In this document: in pieces, positions 22,401-35,400 of the stretch
Layout of the letters: the number at the start of each line of letters is the position of its first letter
Position numbering within the stretch: the stretch's first letter is position 1
DNA from: Macrocystis pyrifera
Taxonomy: Eukaryota > Sar > Phaeophyceae > Laminariales > Laminariaceae
Assembly: GCA_031763025.1 (NCBI GenBank)
Contig: JASSKH010000025.1
Location: 4,978,689-5,042,688, forward strand
Length of the DNA: 64,000 bases
Direction of reading: 5' to 3'
Made by a program: the position numbers and the translations under genes
The notes under the pieces: generated by a model
Databases searched by the model: none
Seen by the model: the letters and a program-made list of their open reading frames with translations, nothing else
What the model was told of the DNA's origin: nothing

Positions 22401-25400
22401 TGAAAGGAAGAAGAAGAGGACAAAGAGGAAGAGTGCATGGGGAGAAGGGGGGGAGGAGGAGGGGAGTTAGAGGAGAAGGAAGAGGAAGAAGGGAGTGGGG
22501 GGGGGGGAGCAAGAGGAAAAGAAGGGGGAGGAGGAGGAAGAGGAGAAGGGGGGGGGGGGGAAGGGAGGGGGGGGGGAGGACGAGGAAGAGGACGAGGAGG
22601 ACGAGGAGGACGAGGGTAAGAGGGGGGGTAAGGAGGACGAGGAGAAGAAGGAAGAGAAGGGGAGGGAAGAAAGGAGGCGCGGGGGGGGGGGGGGGGTACG
22701 TATGGATGACATGCCTATTTAGCAACATGAAATACGCATATAGCCAACACAGAAAAGGAGTGCGGGGGGGAGTCCGCTACATTTAGGTTCTTACAGTGCA
22801 CACACACACACCTCCACGTTATCGAAATCCGGCGTCTCCACATCAAAGTTGAGCAGGCGGTGTCCGCGCAGGTCGATGTCCCCTTCGAATGTAGTCGTGC
22901 CTCCCAGTCTCACGTCCTGCAATGCGCCATCTCTCCAAGCGAGGCCGCCACCCCCCGCGGCGAGCCCCAATGGCTTGCCAGAGGCCTCGCCGGCACCCGA
23001 TCCGCCTGCGATGTTTTCCGACTTTTGGTCGTCATGGGACGAAAAGACGGCGACGAAGCCGCGTGAAACCGACGGCTGAGCGGAGACCTTCAGCTCTCTC
23101 GCGTGTAAGCTCGGCACCGCACCCCTGCTCCGGCAACACGAAGTAGCAAGGGGGTCGGGAGTTGAACGACTCCAACCTAGGATAGGGGAAACGGGTTTGG
23201 GGGGCAAAACTATACTGACTGACCGCGCCTTAACTGAGGAAACTACACGACGCAAATATGTGAACCGTGGAAATCCTCACTTTGAGCTATGAGATCTACT
23301 GCATCAGTGTACACCACGGGGTTAACCTCTCTGAGCCGAAATATAAGAATCGCTCACACTTTGATATGAATACCAAGCCGTCCTTATATTTACGTCCAAA
23401 GCGGTACCCCTTATTGAGGAGAATCGGACAGCTGTAGAACTCGGGTTGTGTGTGTGTTTTTTTTTTCAGCACTGCTGTGCGCAACATACCTACAAAACCA
23501 TGCAACTCTTTCTGGGAGTGCTCTTTCTAGTATGTATGACCTCGCACCAGATACGTACATAAAGCTGATTTGGCGCCGCTTCCTCTTGCTGCATATTACG
23601 TGCGAATTGGTACCAAACGTGGTACATGTTATAGCGCCGTTTTTCCACCTTTTTTTTAAATATAGGAATTCGTACAAAATATCGCACATTTTCGTAAACA
23701 ACGAACTAGCTCCCCAAGTGAAGAAGCGTCTAAGTCAGGAACAGTCACTGGCTGACTCGAGTGAGGGGAGAGGGGAAGGGGAAGAAGAGGGGCGGGGGAG
23801 GGGAGGGGACTCGATATCATGCATGGTCATAGCCTTATGTTGCTCTCGTTGCCGCTTGAGTACGATACCTGCATGTATACACGAAGTATCATCGGGAGGA
23901 AAAATGTGACTACAGTAGTACGTACATACGCAGCAAACTCGAGAGAAACAGTGTGCACCTATATACTTCCTGATTGCTTTTCATTTGATTATAGTAATTT
24001 ACTTCCGGGCTGGCTTATAATATACTCGAGAGTTATGTACTGAAAATCGATCTCAGATTATTCAACCGGAAACCGAGGCCCGGTTTTTCGGTAACCGAAA
24101 CTGGACGTTTCAAATCCGGTTTTTTGGTTGTTGAAAAATAATTGAAACCGGTTAATCGGATCGACTATTTCCCGTTAGATATTGTGTCCCCTATCCCCTA
24201 CCCTATACAACGCTTCTGGACATGTACGGGAACCAATATACAGTAATAATGCTAGGACACATGAAATGGTATAAAACCATATTACAATATATCAAAAGTA
24301 TTAAATAAGAAAGTCAGGCCGATAGTTACCGTAGCATGAAGTCGTGAAAAAATAGAAATCCGGGTGCGGTTGATAAGGAATGCAGGCTGAGAATTGGGGG
24401 GAAACATTACATTGGGGCCGTTATGCTGAATTTAGTGGGGATGCACCCTTTCTGAAACAAGAAATCCGGCCTGGGCCTGAGAATTTTCGTTTCGTTTTTC
24501 GCATTTTTCTAAAAACCATACCTGGTAGACTGACCGAAACAACAACCAAAAACCGAAGATCTTCCTCGGTCAGTTATCAGGTAGACGACCCCACCGAACT
24601 TTGGCTTAAGGTGCCTAGCTCTGTCCACGAGGGTGCCAACGTGGCGTAAACCAGCCATGCAAGAGCCGACCGAACACAACGGCCGGAAAAGTCTCGTCGG
24701 TTGGGGTTTCGGGTATTGTTCCTCAAGAATAACCCAAAACCGAAAGAGAATCTCGGGTCGGTTAGCAAATTACCGACAGAACCCCCGAAGGAGATTCGGT
24801 GCCCCACCCGGCACATAGTACATTACCTCTCCCATTCGTTTTTCGCTCGACCCGTTTGCACCACCGTCCTTGGGGTCGAGTTGTGTCCGCTTCTACTCGC
24901 TTTCGCCCCAGCTGGGGCTTCTCCGGACATTTTCAATACCTCCTCCTCCTCCCCGACTGGCAGTCGTATTTCTAGGTCCGAAGGGTGTCGAGCTCGAGCG
25001 CGAGCTGCACCCAACGCGGGAGCAATTTAATGGCAACAAGCGGCGCTGCTGCAGGGTCGCGTTGTGCCGCGAGACCCCATCCACGGGCCGCGAGAAACAG
25101 AGAAGGCAGAAGAAAAACGGATGCCCACACCCGCACCGCGCACAGCAGCTCGATCCTAAAGCGCAGATGAGAGCTAGCTTCCCACCACTAAGACAAGTCG
25201 AAACTACGAGTTTTACAGACGTTGGTATATACCGGGTTTACGTATATGGATCATCGCTTTTACTTTTTTCCAGCTTCTGGACAAGCCGTGGTCACAGGTG
25301 CCGTCCCTTCTTCCCCCCGTTACGCGCTTTTAATTTTTATCGCGCATAGCTGGTAGGGTTCAGCATTCCACTGCTCGTCGATTTCCATCGAACATCCGCT

Positions 25401-26454
25401 GTCTCACGCTCTCGCGCTTTACGCTGATCAATTTTTATTCAAGAAAAGAATCCCTACGAGTGTGTGCGTATGTGTACTCGGTGAGAATTGAGCCCACGTA
25501 GTTGACTTTAGTTGGCACGTGAACCACCCACCAGGTCACCGGGGACGCCGAAGTATGCGAGGTGAAGCCGCTCAGACGTGAAAAAAGGAGAGTGAAATCT
25601 GTCCATCATATAAAACCCAGGCGAGAGCGGGCCATTGCTATACGCCACTATATAAGAACCGTATATACGTTAATAAGCGTACGAAAACGGTCCATGTATT
25701 TCCGTACATAGTGGTACACCCCAGGAAAACCCGCTCGGAAAGAAACAGAGAGTAGCAAAAATTGTCCAATACGGGCGCGCGGTTAATACGGCCTCCTCTC
25801 CCCGAACACCCTCCCCATTATTTCCAGGGCAACCGCCTGCTGCAATAACGCTTCTGCAGCCTTACCTTATGTCAGGGCTCTCCAGCAGCGCGTTCCGAAT
25901 CCCGTTCCCCAGAAAGTCAACGTCCCCCACAACTTCGTGAGCGCCGATACGCGGGGCTTGGAGCGTTCCCGTTACGGGATCAATGGAAATCGACCCACCG
26001 CCCGACCTCAGCCTCCCTTGGCTGGTAACGATTGCCACGGATCCCCCCTCTCCCCGCCGCCGCCGCCGCCGCCGCCGCCTTGGCTCCTTCTCCGTCGGGC
26101 AGCGCTGACGGGGTGGAGTCCAGGGAGGACATGGAGAGGAAGAGCTCTCCGACTTCTAAGCGCTCGAGGCCGGTGATGCTGGAAACATGAGACAGTGAGA
26201 TGTTTCGAGCGGTGTATCCCTGGTGGTGAGTGCGCGCGCGTGGGGCGATGGCGCGTGGGGCGATGGACGGCACGAACCGGCGGGTGGTGGGGATGGTTAT
26301 AGTGGGTACTATAACGGGGGTCCATATTTAATAGGACCTAGGGCATATATATATTTACCTATTTTACCTAACAATATATGGTCCTATTTACTATGGGTCC
26401 TCGTGATAGAGCGAGTGGCAACACCCAGCATCCAGGGCGCTTGCCGCCTAGGAT

Positions 26455-26520
<66 letters not shown>

Positions 26521-29500
26521 GCCCCCGCGGCAACAGACACATTTGGCCGGCATACCATACGCGCGCAATCGGGGTTATCCGGGTCTGTGTTTGTTTTGCC
26601 ACCGCCTTACTTACGCGGCCTCTGTTTGTCTTCACTGGAGGCTACATGTGCTGGTCAGGCGTGCGAAAACGCGGGACAGAGCTGCGCCCTTCGCACAAGA
26701 CAGCCGACACCGTCCATTATATGCAGAGCGCAAGATTCGTCCAAGTTGTTCTGAACCTGGTTTCCTCTTTTCGGTGTTACGCTGACTGTACGGCTAGGCG
26801 GGCGGGTTGCCACCCGTGGTGCTTTCAAAGGCTAATGTGCTCTTGTCTTCGATCATCGTGCGACCGACAAAAGACAAACACTTTTGTTTGGCTCCTGAAA
26901 ATGTGATTCTGTGTTTTTTTTTTATCGTCTCCGCAGTGCGCGTTGCCGGTCTGCCTTCCGCACGCGATCACCTTCATTTTTACCAGGCATGGTCACCGCG
27001 TTGGGCGCTCACTCCCTCAACCCAAGTGGTCTATGCCGGGCGAGCAGCACCGCCCCCTTGCTTCGGGGCAGGAGGCCTCATCCAACTGCATGCTTGTTTT
27101 CATGACATCATCGGCCGGCAGCGTAAAAGCATACGACGTACAAGAATATTCCGCACAGAAGAAATGTTCAACTTGTTTCCCGCACCGCCTGTCGCTTTCA
27201 GGCTGTTGTGGGCGAACCTCTCGTTGGCTCGTGAGCCACCACGGCAATAAAATGGTAGACGCGCCGCTACGGCAGTGCCCGGCGCGCCGTCTCCGCTCGT
27301 CAAGCACGAGTACGGTCTACTAAATAGTAAGCCACCCTCGGCTTCTGGGAGGATCACCGGGCGCACGCCTCGCGTTTCCGCGACAGACACTAAAGAAGGC
27401 CAACCAGCTCTCTACGAAAACACGACCCGAACGTAGCACGCTTTTCGGTCGAATCGCAGCATTACGCGCAGCTTACAAAAAATGTTAGCTTCAACGAAAC
27501 AACAATCTTCGATCTCACCAGCTCAGATGTTAACTCTTTATTTTGTGTAGAAAGCACGCACGCACCAGCTTTTAGCTTGCAAAAAACAAAACGAGTTCCT
27601 CGATCTCACAGGGGAAATAGGATAGGTTCATTTATTATTTCGCAAAAGAAAAAAAAAAAACACACACACACACACACACGCAGCTTTCTGGCTGCGAAAA
27701 CAAAGGAGTTTCCATGAAATCATCGACCTCATACTTGTACAGTGCTGAGGTACGTAGGTGTTTTTTTTTTCAGTTCGTGAAAACACACACACAATTTTGT
27801 TATGCTTGCAAAATATGAGTTTTGTCGACGAAAACAAATCCTCGTTCCTGATTCTTGTTGGAACATAGTATTCAGAACGAAATATGATGTGGGAATTAGA
27901 GAGGTACATGCTTTTGGGTCCATCGTGGGCTCCGAATATTATAACATTAGCCCCCCCTGTAATATTATGATTTTGTAAACAAACGACGGGACCGATAAAA
28001 CCGAAACGGACCTGAAAGTCCACGTCCCCGATCTGCACGTGAGGACCAAGTCCCGCGACGTCTAGGATTCCCCCTGGCCGCGCTGCCACGCCCTCCGCCC
28101 GAACTAGTTCTCCCTTCCTGTCGAACGCCGCCAAGCCGACTCCGGAGTCGGGGCCCCTGAACATCGCCGCGAGCGCACTCTGCTGCATTCCGCCGCTGCT
28201 GCCGCTGGAATCCTGACCTCTGGAGATGGCTGCTGTCTCAAGCATGAGGCGCGTTGTCTGTTGGAGTGGTGGGGGTGGGGGTGGGTGGATGAGGCAAATG
28301 CAAATGTCGTTGTTTTGTTTTAACGAGCAACTTTTTTTTTTTCGAAAGACAAGGCACACAGGCGTAAAAAGGGGCGGGGGGAGGGGAGGGGGGGGGGGGG
28401 GGTCGGGCAACCAAAACTTGCTCGAACGCCAGAAGAGCAATTTCAATATAAAAAAGTACCGACAGGCAAGGCACCTACGCGCTGAGGGAGTCAGGTGCGA
28501 TGGGTTTTGCTTCGGAAGCTGGAAAGCGGCGACAGGGTAAACGAACGGTTCGGCTCGGCATTCTGGAGGAGCGGGGGGGGGGGGGGCAACCAGTATGCGT
28601 AGCCATCAGAACCAAACACGGTGTGAACAAATCGGGGCGGTACATGGTCTCTGAGTCTACTGCCTTACCGGAAAAAAAAAAAAAAAGGGGCAGCGAAATA
28701 TGCGTGGTTTGCGCGTCAACCCTCGAGTCATATTCCACTGTGCTATGCTCAACCGGCGGCGCCGTACGCATCCACACAGCACATAAGTCGCGCTGAGGAC
28801 GCACTCGCAGGAGGGCCGGCGCCGTAAGAAAAATCTAAAATTGTATAGGAATTTCATACGTACCCGTGTGAAACTCTAATTCTACAATTGTCTCGAACCA
28901 TTGTTCACCACATCGAGATCATCAAAACGTAAATTTTCGCGTTTGCGTATATGCGTAAAATGCTCATAAAATGTATAGGCTCTACGTATTACGGAGTTCG
29001 TTTCGCAGCCTTCGATCCGCACCCAAAGCAAGCCCTGCAAAATCATTTTTTGAAGAACCGAAAACCGCGCGCGAAAACACCTTGAGGAAAGGGATGCCGT
29101 CGATGGTAGCATTGACGAGGGCGACGTTGCGGGCCGGCTTGCCCTTGAAGTCCATGCCCTCGGCAACCTGTTTTACGTGCGTGTGATCATTTCCCGTCGA
29201 AAAGAAAAAGGAGAACGTTTGTGGTGGCTTTTTTTGTTCCAAGTCTTGAAGGGGGTTTGTTTTATCGTGCGCTCCTTGGTTTGTGCACAACGCAGGGCGC
29301 TGTTAACGCGTGTTTTGTTTTCGAAGAATCCCCCTTCCTGTCCATTGAATATATTATACTGTAGAAATACGGATGTGTCAGACTCCTGTAAAGATCGTAT
29401 CGTGTCGAACGCGTTCTTGCCCGCCCCCGTTTGCACACATACATACTTTTTAACGCCAGCTGTGAGATCGAGAAATTCGGCGAAATTCATATTCGCAACC

Positions 29501-31166
29501 TGCGTATACATGATACTTTGACTTAAAAAATATGTATCAACCGAGGGTTGTCCTTCATTCCCCACGTAGCGTACTAATATATATATATATATATATATCT
29601 ATGCGCTGACACTGAATGAAATTATTTGACGTGTCATATACGTCGAATATTCGAAAGCGTACCGAACAACTATTAATAGTTTATATAGCTCGGCCATTGA
29701 CATCGTGTCGAATCCGATTCTTGTTGTCGGGGGATCGAACCGGCGACCTCAACCGTGCGCAGTCTCATTCATACCCTGTCGACGACGCCGTTTTTACGTA
29801 GGCAAAACCAAGACTCCAAGACTTATAAAAAATGCTGCGCGACGAACGCTGCGTATGTACGCTCGAAAAAATATCAACCGCCCCCGTGATGATCAATCGG
29901 CCGCTGCGAGTCTCTGCCGTATGTACGAGTGAAGTGCCCACTCGCCTCCGTCGCGTGGAGGCGCGGCACCGTGAGCGTCCCGCTCTGAGAGTCCCAGCGC
30001 AGCCCCGCATCGGAGGTCAGGAGTCCCCCGCCCCCGTACAGGGCCAGACCGCCGGCCTTATTGCCGCTCGACACCAAATGCCTAGCTCTTAGAATTGTGA
30101 GGAGGTAGTTTCAGAAGACCGAGAACGACAGCAATTACAACATGATGATCAGAATATCAGGTTTACCAGGTCGTTTCAGAACACCAAAGTTGACAAAAAA
30201 AGCAACAAAAACCACCGTGGTTTTGCTACACCGAGTGAGTGACAAAGAGCAAAAAACGAAAAATAAGTAAAAACAGTGATTACGTAGCTTTTGGGAGCAG
30301 TCACGATGGCGAGGCTAATGTTGGGGTGAGGCACCCAAGGGACTTCTAGCATGGCCCCGCCCCTGATTGTGAGATAGTTTCAGAACACCCCAAGTGACCC
30401 AAGGCAGTACGAGTAGCAAACAAAAACAGCGTTTATGCGGCTTTCCGGGTACGAATAGTCACGATGGCGTGGCTAAATGCGTGGGTTTAAGAAGCGTGAA
30501 CATGGAGCGCAATAAAAATACGCTACTCTACTATTACAGCAGTTATACTATTGATACGGTTCACAATAGTAGAGAACATACTACAGGTAGTAATAATCAG
30601 ACCCAAGTATAGTTCATACACATAGGGGAATATGTTGGGGGAGGGGTGCCATCGTGGGATCTAATTACCATAATATCCCACCCCTCGTAAATACTACAGG
30701 GTGATGCTCTCGTCTTGACGCAGGTTGAAGCTGATGGTGAGGTACGTCCAGATCACCACGCAAGAGGCAACAAACAGTAGCGATCAGATTATCAGAGTTT
30801 TCAGGGTATTAGGCAGAGCTGTCGGGCCCGGTATCGGCAAGGGAAAACCTAAAGGGAGTTCGTAGGAGGCGTGGGGAAGTACAGGGTCGTTATATACACC
30901 AGAGGAAGCACACAAGCGACAGGGCGGCGAGTCGCGGCGTGTCGCGGCGTGTCGCGGCGCGGCGCGACACGCCCCGGGCACGGTGAGGCCGGGCGCCGCA
31001 AATCTTACTTGAGCGCAAAGTCTCCGATGTCTAGATCGGCCGCCGCGGTGAGAGACGTCACTCCCGTAAGGTCCCTGACAGCGGCTTCAAGGGCACGAAC
31101 GTCCCGCCAGGAAATGCCGTCGTGAATAAAAAACACGGTGAAGCTAGTCAGAACGATTAAAAGAAA

Positions 31167-31199
<33 letters not shown>

Positions 31200-31693
31200 A
31201 CGGCGACGACGGACGAGAGAGTGATATGAAAACAGAAGGTCGAAGTTACGAACGAAGAACATGTTGAACGAAAGGCGAAATGAGCGGGAGGGAGCGACCC
31301 AAAAAGCGACCAGCGACGCACAAAGGGTGGAAACTCAAACACGGTGAAGCTATCAGAACGATTTTAAAATAAGACGGCAACGGGTGAGAGGAAACGCAAG
31401 CACGAGAGCGAAGCACATGCGAAGCAAATCTTCAACCCCAAGACGACTTGGAGGGATCAAGCAAAAAAAAAAAAAAAAAAACACCAGCAGTCTCTTCAAG
31501 GGTGCTACGCTAAAAAAACACTGCAGAAGAGGCGGCAACGGCTGCGGGGAAACACAAGCAAAAAGGTCGAAAATACGAACGTAGAAAATATCAAGGCAAA
31601 ACCAGCGCAAGAGACCAAACTAAAAGCGACCAGCGGCCTCCTATAGGGTAGTACGCGGCTTGGTCGCTTTGATTTTGAAGCCCTGCTGTAAGG

Positions 31694-31741
<48 letters not shown>

Positions 31742-34700
31742 AAAAAGTGCCTACGATCTGGTGAGAAATGCTGCCTGTGCTGTCCGTTGATTACCGATTG
31801 GACGGGGGGTTGAGGCAGGGGCGTCAGGGATGGCCGAAAACATGGATGTCTTGGAACTCGAGTTCAAAAACTACAACCTTACTTCGTGTATGCTCCTTTT
31901 TAGTAGGCGACTCGACACATGGCATTTTTTCCAACGTGTTGCCAGGCGCATGCTCACGCAGCATTCTTGGCACCAGGATACCTAGCGACCGTCGGACACT
32001 GTCTCCTTAAACAAACCAAGCATGCAAATATCGATTTCACCCGCCACTACCCTCTCACAGTTCATAATAAATCGCTCACGATTTCGTACAGAAATGGTGT
32101 GTGGCGTAAACCCTCGGTCAGACAACAGACGTCGGCACCGAAAGCAGCATCCACGCGTAGCGGCCGCGAGAGCCCCCGACTAACGCGAAATGCGGATGGG
32201 GGCACCGCAACGACAGAAGGGCGCGCTACGCGCCACCGGCACACGACACGGCGAAAGGTGAGAGTCGCGATGGTAGATAGTCTGCCCATCATCCCGACTT
32301 ATTGTTCGAGCTGTGCGGTGTACTGCTGCTGTTCCACTGCCGGACGGACCGGATCCCTCAGCAAAAGCACTGCTAGAGCTATGGGCCGGCAGTGTTTTAT
32401 GACTACCGAACGATTCGGTAGGTGCCGCTAAGCCGACGAGCCGAGTTTCAGACGGCAAGCCGGCTAGCGAAGCTACGCAGCTGATGGCCAGCCGACTTCA
32501 CCGACTTTTAAGTCAAGCCGAAGGCGAAGCGAGCCAAAGTCGGCCCTCTCTCTGGCCGACGGGGGGGGGGGGGGGGGGGGCTTTCCCCATAGAAGGGAAA
32601 ACGTATCCCACGTACAACAATCCCTTGCTACATGTATGGAAACCCAACAAAAAAGTTGGATAGTCGGCACCTCCGGGGAACAACTAACTATTTCATAATC
32701 GAACTAAAAATGACTTGCCGGAGACTTTGAGTCGTGCAGACTCATTGCTCAGTACAAACTATTGGAAGGGCCTCAGCGCGAGGACGATCGAGAGGAGCTC
32801 ACGCAGCGCACAGAAAACACACACAGATGTATATTTTTGGTATTTCGTACAAATACGGAGGACCATAGTAAATAGGACCAAATATTGTCAGTCAAAACAG
32901 TTAAATATATAGGTTTTTATGTATACCAAAGGTCCTATTAACTACGGACCCCTGTAATAGATAATATACATCTGTGTGTTTTCCTGTGAGCTGCGTGAGC
33001 TCCTCTCGGTCGTCCTAGCCTGATACCTGTCCGAGCCTGAGGCCCTTCCAATACAAACTACCCCCAAAACCTTCGAAATTCGATGCGGCCTTTTACTGTA
33101 CTATTCGAGAGTATATCTAAACCTATAGCAGTTCTGCAGTAGATAAAGGCGGATTGGGATTCGTATTCGCATCGATCGGGCTGAGCTCTGATCAACTTTT
33201 ACTTTGAAACATCTGTTGTTGGGTGAGTGGGGTATAGAGCTCTCGAGCGATGATGATGAGGAGGGAGGAGGAGGAGGAGGAGGATGACGATGATGTTGAT
33301 GAGGATAATGATGATGATGATGATGATGATGACGATGATGATGATGACGATGATGATGATGATGACTATGATGATGATGGTGATGATGATGATGATGATG
33401 ATGTTCTCAGATGAGCTCACCTCTCGTAAATCCTGACTGTGGTCACAAAGTTCTCAAGCAAGTACGTACGGCAGCAAGGCATCGTTGTCGCTTACCCTGG
33501 AGGGATGACTGCGGCGCCCGAGGTTGGATCGGCGTCGCCGTTGCGGAGCACGAGCATCCGCCCGGGCGTCGCCCCACCCTGCCGCCGTCGAGAAACGCGC
33601 GTCATTTGTTTTAGTTTCAAAGGTGATATAAACATTCACAGGGGAACAAGCGTGGAGTGCTAAAACCAGAACCAAAATATGATGCGTGAAAAAAAAAAGC
33701 ATAGGGGGGTACATGGTTTTTGACCCCCCCCCCCCCCCCGTAGTAGTGAACCACTCTGATCGAAAATATAAGCAACTTTTAGACATGAATACGAAATACC
33801 AATCGGCTCTTATATTTACGAGCGGCAGAATGTTCACAGTTGCTTCAAAAAAAAGTAATAGGAGATTTAAAAAACTTAAGCTGTGTGGGGTGAAATGCTT
33901 CGCACGAACAAAACTAATGATCGATTCCCACTTCATGGTAAACAAAACCGATCATCTAACAGATCATCTAACAGATCATCGAACAGATCATCTAACAGAT
34001 CATCTAACAGACCATCCAACAGATCATCTAACAGACCATCGAACAGACCATCGAACAGATCATCGCACAGATCATCGAACAGCTCACCTAACAGATCATA
34101 TAACAGATCATCTTACAGATCATCGATTCCCACTTCATGGTCTAGACATTTTCGAGGGCGGATGTTGTTCCTGCTCTGTATGAACTATTAATAACCCATG
34201 TTGCCGGATTCGGGGGCGAGTATGTCCTTGCATGGTCTATAGGAAACGTTTCCTGTGTTGGATCTGTATGATACTGCACAGATCCTGCACAAACATCATG
34301 GAAGGATTGGATAGTAACATAAACCTACGTAGAGTTCATAAGGGGCGACGAAAAGCATTATTCATTCCTTGAATATATTGTTTCGCTTCACGAGGATGAC
34401 GACGTATTAAATTGCTTCGTCGGTCATCGAAAGGGATCAGCCAAGCGAAAAAAAAAAACGGGTGATGGGGCGCATCTAAGACCGTCACAAGCTCGACCGA
34501 AATAAATTTTGGAGAGAAAAATAGAGCGATCGAAGACAGGACGAAACTAGAAGGAAAACCTCTGCATGCCGATGCGATGGGTACTACCGTGGCTTACACG
34601 AGATGTGCCACCGCGCCACCAGCCGCTGAGAACCCGCGGCAACCCTTATCACTGCGAGCAAGCGGAGAAAAAAATAATGTTCCACGTTTCCTGGGGAATT

Positions 34701-35356
34701 CCTCCCCTCCAGAGTGATATTGAAGTCTGTCCTGTGACCTCGGACTAACGGCAACAGCAACAACACCATCAACAACAACAACAACAAATATCAACAAACA
34801 ACGACAATAGCGACAACAAATCAGCGTCTCCTAGCACCGCGGCGAGCGCCCACACCCCCGTCCAAGGCGTAATTATCGACACTATTTCGGGAGGCCAAAA
34901 TAAATAGGACCAAATATTGTTAGTAAAAATAGGTAAATGTATAGGTTTTTGTGTGTACCGTAGGTCCTACTTACTATGGTCCCCCGCAGTAATCGTACTT
35001 TTATGTAGCAACCGAAGCAACGCAACAAAAAGCACGCTCACCTTGATGCGCAAAACATTGGCAGACCCCTCGTGTCCGTCGTCAGGCACTTCGAAGAAGG
35101 TCCCCAGACTAGCATCCACTTCAACGCCCCCCCCTCCTCCTCCTCCTCCTCCTCCTGCTTCCCCTCCACGTCCATCGCCCACCATACCGTCTTCGACATC
35201 TCGAGTGGCACGTCGCTGCTCTAAACTTGTGGAACCCTTCGAAACGAGCCCACCTCCAGCGACGACGACGCCCTCGGCGCCGGTGTCCAACCCGCCGGCG
35301 GCGGAAACTCTGCCCGTTCCGTCTACCGTGAAAACGTCCCGCTGTTGCTGGGGCTG

Positions 35357-35400
<44 letters not shown>

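Larger units (their letters stand above)
26220..28011 (-). other. S74 gene intron 16 with a MITE, a GA tract and an opposite-strand Kelch fragment
   Basis: 1.8 kb. From low to high coordinate: a MITE (26310-26409), a GA repeat (26459-26513), a Kelch-like fragment on the + strand (26608-27100) and CA-repeat-rich DNA (27650-27680, 27784-27795). Confidence 0.5.

Noticed and set aside
22126..22786. Long open frames across the polypurine tract, including a Leu/Pro-rich one resembling a hydrophobic protein
   Set aside because: Composition artefact of a G/A-only intron; the real exon starts at 22269 with an acceptor and proper phase.
26368..26635. Ser-Leu or Arg-Glu repeat open frames
   Set aside because: Translation of the GA dinucleotide repeat.
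33199..33420. Poly-Ile/Val open frame resembling a membrane segment
   Set aside because: Translation of the GAT/GAC array.
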